Assembly (NCBI GenBank): GCA_036417435.1
Contig: CM070916.1
Coordinates: forward strand, 22,204,052 to 22,268,051
Source of the DNA: Inia geoffrensis
Taxonomy: Eukaryota; Chordata; Mammalia; Artiodactyla; Iniidae
Direction of reading: 5' to 3'
DNA length: 64,000 nucleotides
In this document: positions 1-11,193 of the stretch, one piece after another
Position numbering within the stretch: the stretch's first letter is position 1
How the letters are laid out: the number at the start of each line of letters is the position of its first letter
The notes under the pieces: model-generated
What the model was told of the DNA's origin: nothing
What the model saw: only the letters and a program-made list of their open reading frames with translations
Databases searched by the model: none
Made by a program: the position numbers and the translations under genes

Positions 1-59
1 ACATTCTCTTTTCATTTTGAGTTCTAGTGTTAGTAATATGCAAAACATCTACAGTGTTT

Positions 60-421
60 TGCATTCTATAAGACAATCGATGTAGGTGCTGACAGAAAGA
101 CGATTCATCTTGTAAACAGAGGAAGTAAACTTACAGTATTGATAAATACAGTATGGATAAAGAACAGTAGTATATATGCACTTCCTGTTCCTTAGGATTT
201 TCTTAATAACATTTTCTTTTCTCTAGATTTCTTCATTGTAAGAATATAGCATACGATACATAAAACATAACAAAATATGTGTTAATTGACTCATCAGTAA
301 GGCTTCTGGTCAACAGCAGGCTATTGTAAGTTAAGTTACAGGGGAGTTGAAAATCATATGCAGACTTTGGACCACGTGAGGGGCCAGCACCCCAACCTCC
401 ATGTTGTTCAAGGGTTAACTG
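60..421 (-). mobile_element. Tigger2-like DNA transposon fragment (one terminal repeat intact)
   Basis: The right end reads GTTGTTCAAGGGTTAACTG, which is the reverse complement of the Tigger2-type terminal repeat (CAGTTGACCCTTGAACAAC in the family) with one change. It is followed directly by TA, the target site used by mariner/Tc1-superfamily elements. Inward, GGGGCCAGCACCCC and the AATTGACTCATCAGTAAGGC stretch match the subterminal region of this family. The left terminal repeat is not visible, so the left limit is approximate and the copy may run off the window edge or be truncated. No transposase frame remains. The strand is assigned from the family consensus and is weak because the ends are inverted repeats. 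Confidence 0.7.
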
Positions 422-423
422 TA

Positions 424-1039
424 TTTGTTTTTTACTTCCTTATGATCCTGAGGATTTTGTGGAATCCAGGCATATAACTGGATAGAGAAACAACTTTTAA
501 AACCATGTATTTTTTTATAAAGATAAATGCTTAACAAACAACTAACTCCATTCTCAAAGAGCTGCTCCACTGGGGTTTGCGTTTCATTAGCACTGATTTT
601 GGCAACTCTGAATGCTCTTCTCAGAAAGCAGTTCTGTGGGTAGAAAGCCTAGGCCAACCCTCACAGGCCCTTTGGGAAAGTGTGTGAGTGCATGTGTGTG
701 GAGTATATGTGTGCCTGTGTGTCTTGGGGTTTGTAAAAGTCACTGCACACTGATTTTATGCCATCCACTGAACCATGTTCTTTACATGAATTATCTTTCT
801 ATATAGAAACAAAAAATCTCACGTTATTACTCTGCATTCTAAGAAGTTGAGTTGGCAGGCTTCAGCTTTCAGAAGGACATACATTATATATAAAACCAGC
901 ATAAGATGACCTTGAAAGGTGAAGAGATAGTTGACTGGCTAGGGACTTTCACTTATGAAGAATGCCATGGCGGTGACTACCTGGGTTTTCTTTTGACCTC
1001 ACCTATCCAGCTTGACTGCTGAAAAATGCAGAAATGCCA
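424..1039. other. Unassigned non-coding stretch
   Basis: I see no gene and no repeat that I can name. A GT-rich patch lies near 676-735. The only frame of note, at 612-806, owes its length to this GT-rich composition and resembles nothing known. Confidence 0.5.
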
Positions 1040-1640
1040 GCAAACAGAAATGCTAACAGACAACATACACACACACACACACACACACACACGAGTCCCA
1101 AGAAAAGCCTCTTTACCGATGGACAATACTTAGGCAGCCTAACAAGACAGAAAATGTTTAGATAATAACAGCTCCACCAGCAAAGGCCAATGGGATCCTA
1201 GATTTCTCCCATTGCCAGGCTGTAGTGAGGTGCACCTACCACTTACCCTGGTCCTGATAGTGTAACAGAAAGCTGAGTGGGAAGCCGAGCTTTCATCCCT
1301 GCCAGGAAGGAATGAGCCTCCACACCCCTACCACCAATACTACCCCTGCTACGGTGTAAGAGGAGACCCCATAGGATGCCCTGGGGACCCCCCACCAACC
1401 AGCAGCACCATGCCACCTTCCCCTCCCCCTTCTAGGGTCATGTCAGTGAAGGCTTAGGGGAGTCAGGACTTTTACCACTGTCCAGAAGTACTGAAGCCAC
1501 CCCTACCCCCATGATGAATGTGGAGGCCACAGAGAGAGTAATGAGGCACTGCTGCCCCTCCCAGACAGGGTGATATTACTGGAAATCTCGTGACATCTAG
1601 AACTCCCATCCCTAAGGCTGAAGTAAGAAGGAGCCCCTTT
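1040..1640 (+). mobile_element. Old L1 5'-region-like sequence (L1M type), left part
   Basis: This GC-richer block resembles the 5' untranslated region of old mammalian L1 elements: short phrases such as CACTTACCC, CAGGCTGTAGTGAGG and repeated CC-rich runs, with no long open frame. It appears to continue after 1998, on the other side of an LTR insertion. Family assignment is by resemblance only. Unique DNA with locally high GC is the alternative. Confidence 0.35.
1067..1092. repeat. (AC)13 microsatellite
   Basis: An uninterrupted AC dinucleotide run that follows CAACAT and ends at GAGTCC. It lies in the L1-like block. Confidence 0.95.
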
Positions 1641-1997
1641 GTCTGCTGGAGCTGCAGACCAGATGGCTTAAGCAACAGAAATGTATTTTCTCACAGTTCT
1701 GGGGGGTGGAATGTCTAAGATCAAGGTGTGGGCAAAGTTATTTAGGTTCGTAGTGAGGCCTCTCTCCCTGACTTGCAGATGGCAACCTCCTCACCGTGTC
1801 CTCACATGGCTGACAGACGCCTGCTCATGCCTCTTCTTCTTATGAGGACACTAATCCCATCCATCACGAGGGCACCACCCTCATTACCTCATCTAAAGGT
1901 AATTATGCTCTAAAGGCCCTACCCCCAAATACCATCACATTGGGAATTAGGGCTTCACAACAGGAATTTGAGGGGACACAAACATGCATTCTATAAC
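1641..1997 (-). mobile_element. MLT1-like (ERVL-MaLR) solo LTR, antisense
   Basis: The sequence carries the landmarks of the MLT1 LTR read on the complement: AACAGAAATGTATTTTCTCA, CAGTTCTGG, AAGATCAAGGTG, GTGTCCTCACATGG, a run ending ATGAGGACACTAATCCCAT, ACCTCATCTAAAGGTAATTA and AGGCCCTACCCCCAAATA. An MLT1 LTR is normally about 400-500 bp; this copy is slightly shortened and diverged. No internal retroviral region is attached on either side, so it is a solitary LTR. It splits an older L1-like block (1040-1640 and 1998-2700), so it arrived later than that block. Confidence 0.75.
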
Positions 1998-2700
1998 GCT
2001 ATCACACCGCAGAAGACAGTGGAGGCTGAGAGGGGAAAGTGTACTTCCACTTTCCCTTGATAAGGCAGCTTTCACTTCCCTTGACAAAGTAGTTTCAAAG
2101 GAGACCTGCTTAAAAAAGATCATTTAAGTAAGCTCTGAATAGCATAACAGCCCCAAAGTCCAGGTTTTTGGAAACCACTTGCAATATCAAGATCTAGAAA
2201 AGTCTCAAAATGATTGGAAAAAATAATCAACAGATGACAATGTAGTAATGACACCGATGATACAATTATCTGATAAGGATTTTAAAGCAGCCATCCTAAG
2301 CCTGTTTCAATGAACAATTATGAAGATATTTGAAAAGAGATAAAAATATACAAAGTCTCACCAAAGAAACAGAAAGTCTCAGAAAAGAAAGAGAATATAT
2401 AAAGAAGAGCCAAAAGAACATTGCACAATAGCAGAATACAATAATTGAAATAAAGAACTTAATGAATGGATTCAATGGAGGGAATGGAGGGAAAAATAAG
2501 TGGACATCAGAAAATAACACAATCCAACTGTTTCAGGAATGAACTAAAAAAAAAAAAACACACACACAATCAGAACAACAAAGATAAACACCTTGTAATA
2601 CGATCTCAAGTTATTCTATCATCTCCTACTGCTTCCCGACTGGCAGCATCATTAGTGCCTAGAGGCAGATCTGGGACTCAGATGGCTACTAATAGATAAG
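1998..2700 (+). mobile_element. Old L1 5'-region / HAL1-like sequence, right part
   Basis: Phrases such as ATCTGATAAGGATTTTAAAG, CAGCCATCCTAAG, GAAACAGAAAGTCTCAG, ATATAAAGAAGAGCCAAAAG and GAAATAAAGAACTTAATG are typical of the ORF1-proximal part of old L1M/HAL1 elements on the plus strand. The frames are broken, and the two open stretches at 2296-2520 and 2466-2699 are not intact ORF1. It probably belongs to the same element as 1040-1640. Confidence 0.55.
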
Positions 2701-3307
2701 TTCACACAGCCTTCAAAATGTAAATCAAAATTCAGTATTTTACAAAGTTGAGATTTCCTTGGGAAACATGATGGGGGATTTATGTTCTGTCATATTTATC
2801 AGGAACGGGCAGTTCTTGACTTTTACGTTTCCGTTCAGGAAAGTTTAAGGTATTACAGACAGCGAACGGCATAGTTTTTATTTTGGATAATGATTTTTTT
2901 ACATGTTAACAGCTACAAATTTTTGATCACACACTAATATATTTATACTCATTGACCAATCCATCTACTGAATAGAGGTAGGGGAGGAGAAGAGAAGAAA
3001 CGTACTACGACTTACTGGGTCCTATCACATCCTGGATACAAGGCAATGTTTTGCACATATTCTGCCATCTAATGAAGGGAGATCTTTGCTTATAACTTGT
3101 CCATTATATATATAATCTGTTTAAAGAACAGTATGCTTTAGAATATATTTTATGGTGACAAAAATTTACCCTATATATTGTAAATAAAAATAAAATTGTT
3201 AAAGGAAGATATAATAAAGAGCTATGGATATCTTTCCAGAAAACCAACAATCACTTTTTGACATACTTGTTTCTGATATATTTTTAAGAAATAAAGTATT
3301 ACAAGTT
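2701..3307. other. Unassigned AT-rich stretch
   Basis: I see no gene and no repeat I can name. The sequence is AT-rich, with short TATATA patches near 3105-3180. Confidence 0.5.
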
Positions 3308-3699
3308 GTATTTATGTGCGCAGGCAGCCATGACAGAATGCCACAGACTGAGTGCCTTCAGCAACAGAAATTTATTTTCTCACAGTTCTGGAGGTTAGAA
3401 GTCTAAGATCAAGGTATATGCAGGTTTGGTTTCTTCTGAGGCCCTGCCCCTTAGTTTGTAGACAGCCACCTTCTCACTGTGTCCTCACATGGTCTTTCTT
3501 CTGTGCCTGCTCATGTCTGTGTCCTAATCTCCTCTTTTTACAACGACACTAGTCATATTGGATTAGGGCTCATCATATGACCTCATTTCACTTTATTTAC
3601 TTCTTTTGAAGGCCCTATATTAAAATATAGTCACATTCTGAAGTACTGGGGACTTTAACACATGAATTGTGGAGGGGAGGCAAAATTCAGTTCATAACA
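3308..3699 (-). mobile_element. MLT1-like (ERVL-MaLR) solo LTR, antisense
   Basis: This second MLT1-like LTR is better preserved than the first. On the complement it has the MLT1 order: a start near GCAGGCAGCCATGACAGAAT, ACAGAAATTTATTTTCTCAC, TTCTGGAGGTTAGAAG, AAGATCAAGGTA, CACTAGTCATATTGGATTAG, GACCTCATTTCAC, AGGCCCTATATTAAAATA, CACATTCTGAAGTACTGG and a close at CAGTTCATAACA. At about 390 bp it is near the usual length. No internal region flanks it. It lies about 1.3 kb from the first copy in the same orientation, but there is no retroviral interior between them, so they are read as separate insertions. Confidence 0.85.
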
Positions 3700-4100
3700 A
3701 ATGTGCAGTTGCAAAATCCAATTAACCCTACCCCAATCAACATTTTTTTCTCACTAGATGAAAGATTTGTCCTGATGTTCATTATTTAATCAACTAATAT
3801 TTATTCAATGTCTATACAGTATTTACTATTCTATGTATTAGAAAATAATAGTATATAAAACAGGCAAAAAGCTATACATTTATGTGGCTTAAACTTACTT
3901 GGGGAGAGAGGCAGAAAATAAATATGCACAATGTGTAGTATGCTAAGTAGTGTTGAATATTATGGAAATATTTTTTTAAAGCAGCCAATTAGGACAGAGA
4001 ATGGACAGGGTGCAATCTCAAATAGGGTTATATTAGTCCTCACCAAGAATGTGCTATTTGATAAAGATCTGAGAAAGGTGAGTAAATATTCTAAGCTTTC
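3700..4100. other. Unassigned AT-rich stretch
   Basis: There is no gene. The reading frame running from 3931 through the TA repeat to 4290 is open only because TATATA repeats encode Ile-Tyr. Confidence 0.5.
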
Positions 4101-4152
<52 letters not shown>

Positions 4153-4162
4153 CACATATATA
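4101..4162. repeat. Compound (TA)n(CA)n microsatellite
   Basis: An AT dinucleotide tract of about 40 bp is followed by an AC tract of about 12 bp and a short ATATAT tail. It should vary in length between individuals. Confidence 0.95.
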
Positions 4163-4232
4163 TGTCTCTACATTGTCTATTACATTTGCTGGTACCTATA
4201 AAGTACTCTGTGTTTTTAAAATTATATAAGGG

Positions 4233-5974
4233 AATTTCAACTTCTGACCATGAGGGAGTAAGTGGACCTGGAATAGTCCTCCTGACATAAATAAATATCT
4301 ATGAAATGATTATTTTAAACTTAAAAAATAGACAATACAGGACTTTGACCTCTAAGAAAACGTAAACTGAAAGGTGACTCCTGTGATTGGCTTGGCTCTC
4401 TGCCTGGAAGAACCTTGCAGAAAGTGGTTCAGGAATGTGCTTCCCAAGTGAAGTATGATAACCTTAATGAGTTGAAGAGACAAAGATGATAGTTTGGGGA
4501 GGTAGAGGTTTCTGAAATTTGCATAGAGGGGTCAGAAGGTGAAGCACTCCAAGGAGAAATACCCCCAGAAACCTCTGTAGGGGTCCCCTTGATTCAGCTG
4601 CTGAATACTAAGTGCATGTGTGTAGGATGAAATCCACCTGCCTGGGCAAGAATAACTGGGGAGGTGTGAACTTAGTAATCTCCACATTCTGACCTTCCAT
4701 AGAGGAGAGTTCTCACTGAATGTTGGTAGAGTCCCCAGAGATGTCACCTTAGTTGTAGAACTAAACTGGCCTCAGGGTAAAGGCTATTTAGGACCCAAAA
4801 TAACAAAGCTTAAAAACAAGGCTTGAAGAAAATCATGCTAATCTCCAAGCAATGAACTGCTTCCCAAACAAAACCTATCCATAAACAAAAAGACAATTCA
4901 GCACTCAACTGCATCGAATGCAACAACCTGTACCAAATAAAAATTACTAAGCATGCCAAGAAGCAAAAAAGTGTGACTTTTAATAAAGAGAAATTTCATT
5001 CAGTAGAATCAAAACCAGAAATTACAAAGATAATATTATTAACAGATGAGAACCTTAAAATAGCTGTTATAAAACTGTCATGTAGTTAAAGGAAAACATG
5101 AACATAATTAGGCAAGAAATGGAATATACGAAAAAGTAATCAGATGAAACATCCACAGATGAAATTAATGTCTGAAATAAATAATTCACTAGATTAAAAA
5201 TATATTAGATACAGAAGAAAAGATTTGTGCATTTGAAGGCATAGCAATAGAAACTATCCAAACTGAATCACAGAAAGAAAAAAGAAAAAAAAAGTGAACA
5301 AAGCGCATTGACTTGTGAGACAATATAAAACTGAACAACATGTGTGGAAATTGCAGTTTCAGAGGGAGAAGTAGGGTGCGGGACCAAAGAAAATAGTTGA
5401 AGAAGTAATGTGAAAAAACTTTCCAAATTTGATGAAAACTATAAGCTCACAGATCCAAGAAGCTCAGCAGACCCCCAAGCAAAATAACCACACAAAAAAC
5501 TACCAAGGCACATCACAATCAAATTGTTGAAAATCAGTTAGAAAATAAAAATTTTGAAAGCAACCAGAAAAAAACAAAAACATTTTTTATGATGAAGAAC
5601 AAAGACAAGAATTACTGGAGATTTCTTTCTTAGAAAACAATTTAAGCCAGAAGACAATGGAAGTATGTAATCAAATAGAATCCTATTCTTAGCAAAAAAA
5701 AATTAAAAACTCTTTCCAAAATTAAGGCCAAAAAATATTTTTTTTCAGTCAAATAAAAGCTGGGAGAATTTACTATCATCAAACAAACACTATAAGCACT
5801 ATTAAGAGAGTTTCTTCATGGGGAAGGAAAATGATACCAGATGGAAACTTTGTTCTACACAAAGGAATAAAGAGTCAGAAATGTCAAATCTGACCATAAA
5901 TATAAAGGTTTTCTTCTAATTTATTATGTCTTTTAATAGATAATTTACTGTTTAAAGTAAAACTAATGGCAATG
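4233..5974 (+). mobile_element. Old L1M/HAL1-like LINE, 5' part
   Basis: The block opens with AACTTCTGACCATGAGGGAG and continues through phrases typical of the 5'/ORF1 side of old L1 elements on the plus strand: AAGAAGCTCAGCAGACCCCC, CACATCACAATCAAATTGTT, TTTAAGCCAGAAGACAATGG and AAGCTGGGAGAATTT. All frames are destroyed by stops and indels. The element resumes after a younger L1 insert at about 6226 and runs to about 7345, giving roughly 2.9 kb of old LINE. Exact subfamily is not assigned. Confidence 0.65.
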
Positions 5975-6208
5975 GGGAGGGAAAATTTAGGAGTTTGGGA
6001 TTAACATATACACACTACTACATATAAAACAGATAACCAACAAGGACCTACTGTATAGCACAGTGGACTCTAGTCAATATTTTGTAACAACCTATTAGGG
6101 AAAAGAATCTGAAAAAGAATATATATATTCACATATGTATACCCGAATCACTTTGTTGTACACCTGAAACTAACGCAGCATTGTAAATCAGCTATACTTC
6201 AATTAAAA
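5975..6208 (+). mobile_element. 5'-truncated L1 3' end (artiodactyl/cetacean type)
   Basis: The block contains the 3' UTR signature shared with the L1 at 23.4-23.85 kb: AGGAGTTTGGGATTAACATA, ACAGATAACCAACAAGGACC, TACTGTATAGCAC, CACCTGAAACTAACGCAGC and AATCAGCTATACTTC, ending in a short A-rich tail. The flanks AAAACTAATGGCAATG (5959-5974) and AAAACCTAGTAGCAATG (6209-6225) are plausible decayed target site duplications. The insert lies inside an older L1M/HAL1-like element. Only about 230 bp of the 3' end is present, and no coding part. Confidence 0.85.
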
Positions 6209-6225
6209 AAAACCTAGTAGCAATG

Positions 6226-7345
6226 TATTAGAGGGTTTATAATATATGTAGAAGGAAATTGTATGACAAGAACAAACCCAAGGCCAGGAAGGGGAAATAA
6301 ATAATTCAATTATAAATCTCTTATACTATTTGTGAAGTGATATATTACATAAAATAGTGCAGGATAAGTTTAAATGCCTATTTTTTTCTTGAACAAACAT
6401 ATATTTTTTAAGTTGTGTAGGTAAAAAGCATAGAAAAAATGAAAAGGAGGAAAAGAGCAACAAAAATAAATTAAAAAGGGGAAATCAAATAGGAGGATTA
6501 TAATTTTAAACTCAGCTATAGCAATAACTACATTAAAATTAATGGTTAAAAATGTTAGTTAAAAAGCAGAGATTGGCAAATTGTATTTTAAAGGACAAAC
6601 AAAATACTGCTTAAAATACATAAAATCTAATATAGAGACAGAGATAAGTCTAGTATTAACAATAGTTAAACATCAATGAAAAGGTAATTATAAGAAAGCT
6701 GGGGCAGCTCTTCAGACAAATTATACTTCAAAACATGGACAGTTAGAAGGGATAAAGAGAGGCTCTTCATAATGATGAAAGGGTAAATTCATCAAGAACA
6801 CATACTGATCCTAAATTTGTATGAACCTAACATTAGAACTTCAAAATGCACAAAACAAAAGGTAATGATTGGGAAAACACACAAAACCACAACTATAACT
6901 GGAGATTTCAACATTTCTCTCTCATTAATTGATAGAAAATGGTTTGATAAGATATAAAAAAACTTGGCCTCATAGCTATTTACAGAACACTCCCCTGAGG
7001 ACAGCAGAATACATGTTGTTTTCAGGAACACATAGAACAGTCATTGAGATGGATTATATGCAGGGCAATTTGACCAACTGAGTGGATTGATATCATACAG
7101 AATATGTTGCATGGCTACAAGAAAATTAACAATAAATTAATTGCAGAGAGATTACTAGGAAATCCCCAAGTATCTGAAAACAGTTCTTTTCTAAGCAAAT
7201 ATAAATGAAGAGGGATTATAAGGAAAACACAGAAAATTTTGAAATGAATATGAAAAGACATCAAAATGTATAGAATTAAGCCAAAGCCATACTTAGAAGG
7301 AAAAGTATTACATTATTTTATTAAAAGAGGAGAAAGGTAGAATGT
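6226..7345 (+). mobile_element. Old L1M/HAL1-like LINE, continuation after nested L1
   Basis: The old LINE resumes with phrases matching the ORF2 endonuclease side of old L1s: AAAGCTGGGGCAGCTCTTCA, TTCATAATGATGAAAGGGTA, AATTCATCAAGAACACA, TAACTGGAGATTTCAACA, CTCTCATTAATTGATAGAA and AGGAAATCCCCAAGTATCTG. These occur in the normal order for a plus-strand L1. No intact frame remains. Confidence 0.65.
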
Positions 7346-7449
7346 CAGAGAGTTAATTCTTCATTGCCCCAGTATAGAATTGGTTGATATTTTTTAAAAA
7401 TAAATAATTAAGAAAAAGTTTATAAAAATTAATACATATATTTTGACTG

Positions 7450-7481
7450 TTTTTCATATACACGTACATGTATATGAAAAA
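7450..7481. repeat. 32 bp near-perfect palindrome
   Basis: The two halves TTTTTCATATACACGT and ACATGTATATGAAAAA are reverse complements except for one mispaired position on each side of the centre. The right half (TATATGAAAA) is followed by two further copies of TATGAAAAACAGCT at about 7490-7540. Confidence 0.8.
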
Positions 7482-8199
7482 TAGCTAACTATATGAAAAA
7501 CAGCTTAAATTGTCGAAGCATATATATGAAAAACAGCTAAAACTATTGAAAAAGAAGAATACTTTTTTATAAGCATGTTAGTATCATTTGAATTTTAAAC
7601 CACATGCATATACCAGTTTGAAAAAAGCAATGAAAATAATAGGTAAGTCTCCTTTTTCCAGAAAATTTCAGTGTTTTTATTATTATTAATTAGGAAGCAA
7701 GTGATAACATGGTAACAAATACAAGTGTAGTATCAATGAATATTTCCTTTTCTCTTTAAAATATATGTGCTAACCTGACCATTAGGTAGTGTATAAATAA
7801 ATAAAAGCCTATCATATACGGATATACAGAGTAGACTGTGAAAACTGCTAAGTGTAGTTTCTCTGGCATGAAATGTACACATACTGCATTTATGGTTTAA
7901 CAGTCATATATGACATAAAATTGCACACTAGCATAAAAAATTCCCTCTATCACATTAAATATGTCACGAGAAATTAAGACAAATTCAAGTATTAATGCTT
8001 GATTAAACAATATGATTAAAGTCATTTTATTAAAATACAATTCATAACATCCAAAACTATGCATGCTATGATAACAAAAATACTCTGTGTGATAAAACAA
8101 AGTCAATTAACAAATGAGAAGATCATGCAAAGTCAGTCAACTTAATCATTCGATAAGGCTACTGACACTCATAAATTAATCAAAGGATGTACTCTATTT

Positions 8200-8200
<1 letters not shown>
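7482..8200. other. Unassigned AT-rich stretch
   Basis: There is no gene. Short repeated TATGAAAAACAGCT motifs occupy the first 60 bases. The rest is AT-rich and not assigned to a family. Confidence 0.5.
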
Positions 8201-8202
<2 letters not shown>

Positions 8203-8240
<38 letters not shown>

Positions 8241-8284
8241 ATGCATGTGCGTTTGTGTATGAGGCTGCGTCTCTGTGTGTGTGT
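8203..8284. repeat. (TG)n microsatellite
   Basis: A TG tract of about 35 bp is followed by an imperfect GC/TG-rich part (GCGCATGCATGTGCG) and a second short TG run. Confidence 0.95.
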
Positions 8285-9231
8285 CTCACTCCCTTAATTT
8301 TCATAATCTGAAATGGTGTAAAGCCTGCTGAAAAATGCAGGGATCTGTGATAGTAAGACATTTCTAGATCAAGGAAGTTCTCTTTGTAACTATCTTAGAG
8401 AAACATGCTTTCCGCTACATTTAACACCAGATCAAGAGCTTACTTGGATATGAATCTGCAGTGGAAGAGAAATCATAGCCTGGTGGAAGACAAAAGCAAG
8501 TAGCAAGGCACTATTGTACTAGACAAATAGAGTTTCAAGAACTCTTCAAGCCAAATGGAAATCAATACCTTTTTACTTTTTAAAAACACACAATTTCTTA
8601 ACCTTAGAGAGTGCTAATAGCTTATCACAGAAAGGACAGCTTTTGCAAATGAACCAACTAGAGTTTATTTAGGAAACATTCTTACATTTCACAGAAATCA
8701 TTTTAGGAGGCAAAGACTAGCAAAAATGTATATTTGCATCATTTCTATATATTTAGTTATCATTTGTCCACTTAAATTATTTTGGTACTCTTTCCAATTT
8801 TAGTTCTGATGATTGCTCCAAAATATGGCATCATTTTGAACACAAAGAAGACAGAGAATGCTATTCTATGGTGTTTGCACATTTTTCATAATGAGCAGTA
8901 AACATTAAATAGTTATAAAACACAGATTCAGTGGGCTAAAATTTACCCTTCACAGGGTGTCACTGGACTAGGTATTTCTCAGTATGACAAAATTAGACAG
9001 GAAAAAGCCTTTCCCTCAGGTATGATATGGGTGCTCATCATAGACCTTTGCGGGTCCTCCATAGTTATAAGAAGTATTTATCAGACCACTTCTAGTTTCT
9101 CTGGGAATACACAAGTGTGTTCACCATTTGAGAGAGATTCTTTTTCTACTGGCTACTAGTAACTAAATCAGTGGTATCTAAAATCTCTTTCCTATGAGTG
9201 ACACAAACCCACCAAATATTCCAATATCGTC
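8285..9231. other. Unassigned non-coding stretch
   Basis: I see no gene and no repeat I can name. Composition is AT-rich and apparently low-copy. Confidence 0.45.
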
Positions 9232-9720
9232 ATTCATTCATTCATTTATTCAACAACTATTTGTTGATTACAAATTCTAGGCTAGACAGTGACCTCAGTG
9301 CAGAAGATGCAGTAGTAGACACAATGGGCAATGTTCCTGCTTTCTTGGAACTTATATTCTAGTAAGGAGACATAAATAACCAAATAAGGTACATATGTGT
9401 AGAACTTATTTATAATAATATTATACACACACACACACACATGTAGGTAAAGGGTGATACATACTAGAGATAAAAATAAGGGATAGGAGTAGGATAAGAA
9501 TATTGAGAGGAGAGGGGATAACATCTTTTAAAGTGTGGTTATGTGCAACATCCCTGAGAATGCTATATTGGGGTAAAGACCTGTAGAGCTTGAGGATATA
9601 AGTGTAGGAAATGCGGAATCAAGAGGGTTCTAGGCAGAAGGGAAGGACAACCAAGGCAGACTCTATGGTGGAAAAAGGCTGGGCAGGGGAGTGGTTTGAG
9701 CAACAGTTGAGTATTTAACT
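9232..9720 (-). mobile_element. L2 LINE 3' end, antisense
   Basis: The left end has CATTCATTCATTCATTTATT and CAACAACTATTTGTTGATTA, the reverse complement of the L2 tail. It is followed by GGAACTTATATTCTAGTAAG, and further right by an eroded TCTAGGCAGAAGGGAAGGAC and GGCTGGGCAGGG. These match the 3' part of L2 read backwards. A (CA)8 run interrupts the copy near 9424-9440. Confidence 0.6.
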
Positions 9721-10744
9721 TCTAGTTGCAATGGATTTAAACACAAGTAAAAGTCAAGGTTAGATTTTTCCTGATAGTCTCAAGGCTCATGGTGGTATGT
9801 GGTTGTCAGTATTTTGTCAAGTACAAGAAATTTCTGGGGCTCCATCTCTATCCCTTTTGATGGAATTGTGGAAGCCAGGGAAGGGAAATCTTAGGCCAGG
9901 GGAGCTCTGCTTTCCTTTGTAGGATTTGTACATAAAGGTAACTTATGCTAAATTTGTGACAATATTCTTTTGAGTAGCAACTCTGTTTTAAGCCATGACT
10001 CCTTGATTGTATATAGACACATATACCTTTGTAGATAAGCAGTCATATTTGCATGGCCAGCCATATTGTCATTACTAAGGGAAGAAGAAAAATCAAACAT
10101 TTGAGAAAATAGAGTCAACAAAATAGAGTCTTTATATTAAGGCAATCCTGAGATGTATGTGCTGTACAAAAAAAAAAAAAAAAAACTGAGTCAGCTAAAT
10201 TATCAGTTTGCTGTTCAAAATTCTAATGATATTTATGGAATATAGTTCATGAAACTCTTAGTGAGTTGGTAGGAGAGCCTTTTAACTTCATAATCCACTT
10301 CTGGCAGCAGTAAGAGATTATGAGAGGCTTGTTTTTAATCTTCTCACAGATCAGATTTAGTGATTTTAATTTTCTCTCCTTCTGTGGTCCTATTACCAGA
10401 ATTCTGAGGTGTAACATTTCATCAATACAGATCAAGACTGCTCATGACTTATTGCTTTATTATTCACAGTAAATGTGAAAGATAGCTGTTGTTTCTCCCT
10501 TTTTTTCCTACTTGTCTAATAACCAAGGAAAGGAGGGAATTGAATTATAGCAAAAAAAGTAATAAAATACAGATTTGATGTGCACTATTGCAATAAAGAT
10601 TAAATACTTAAACTGATTGAAACAAACTTTTTAATGCATCCATTTAATGTACAATTTAGCCTTACTGGATTTGATATACGGACAACCTATAATTTGTCAA
10701 ATGTCATGTTTGGATACAAACTTCTGTATATAGAACTGCATGAA
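9721..10744. other. Unassigned stretch with an A18 run
   Basis: There is no gene. An uninterrupted A run occupies 10168-10185, but no retroelement body is recognisable upstream of it. Short frames here are not convincing. Confidence 0.45.
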
Positions 10745-11193
10745 TTTTTTTTATTGAAGTATAGTTGATGTACAATGTAATGTAAGTTACAGGTATACAA
10801 CATAGTGATTCAGAATTTTTAACAGTTATATTCCATTTACAGTTATTATAAAATAATGGCTATATTCCCCATGTTGTACAAAATTTTATATGTAATAGTT
10901 TTGTACCTTATTTTATATGTAGTAGTTTGTACCTCTTATTCCCCTACCCCTACCTCTCCCCTCCCCCTTCCCTCTCCCTACTGGTAACCACCAGTTTGTT
11001 CTCTATACCTGTGAGTCTCCTTCTTTTTTGTTTTATTCATTAGTTTGTTGTATTTTTTAGACTCCACATGTAAGTGGTATCATACAGTATTTGTCTTCCT
11101 CTGTCTGACTCATTTCACTTAGCAAAATACCCTCCAAATCCATCCATGGTGCTGCAAGTGGCAAAATTTCATTCTTTCTTATGGCTGAGTAGA
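10745..11193 (-). mobile_element. L1 3' end, antisense
   Basis: Read on the complement this is the end of an L1. It begins in the ORF2 C-terminal coding region (CTCAGCCATAAGAAAGAATG, then CTTGCAGCACCATGGATGG), passes AAATGAGTCAGACAGAGGAA and CCACTTACATGTGGAGTCTA, and continues into a 3' UTR with a G-rich strand at 10940-10985 (CCCCTACCCCTACC on the plus strand). It ends in an A-rich tail, seen as TTTTTTTTATTGAAGTATAG at 10745. The 5' end is truncated. It is more diverged than the L1 at 22-23.9 kb. Confidence 0.85.

Noticed and set aside
1641..3699. A provirus with two LTRs in the same orientation
   Set aside because: The roughly 1.3 kb between the two MLT1-like LTRs has no retroviral interior and contains L1-like sequence. 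The LTRs also differ too much to be a pair.
3931..4290. 119-codon open frame
   Set aside because: Its middle is an Ile-Tyr run from a TA microsatellite, and the flanks match nothing.
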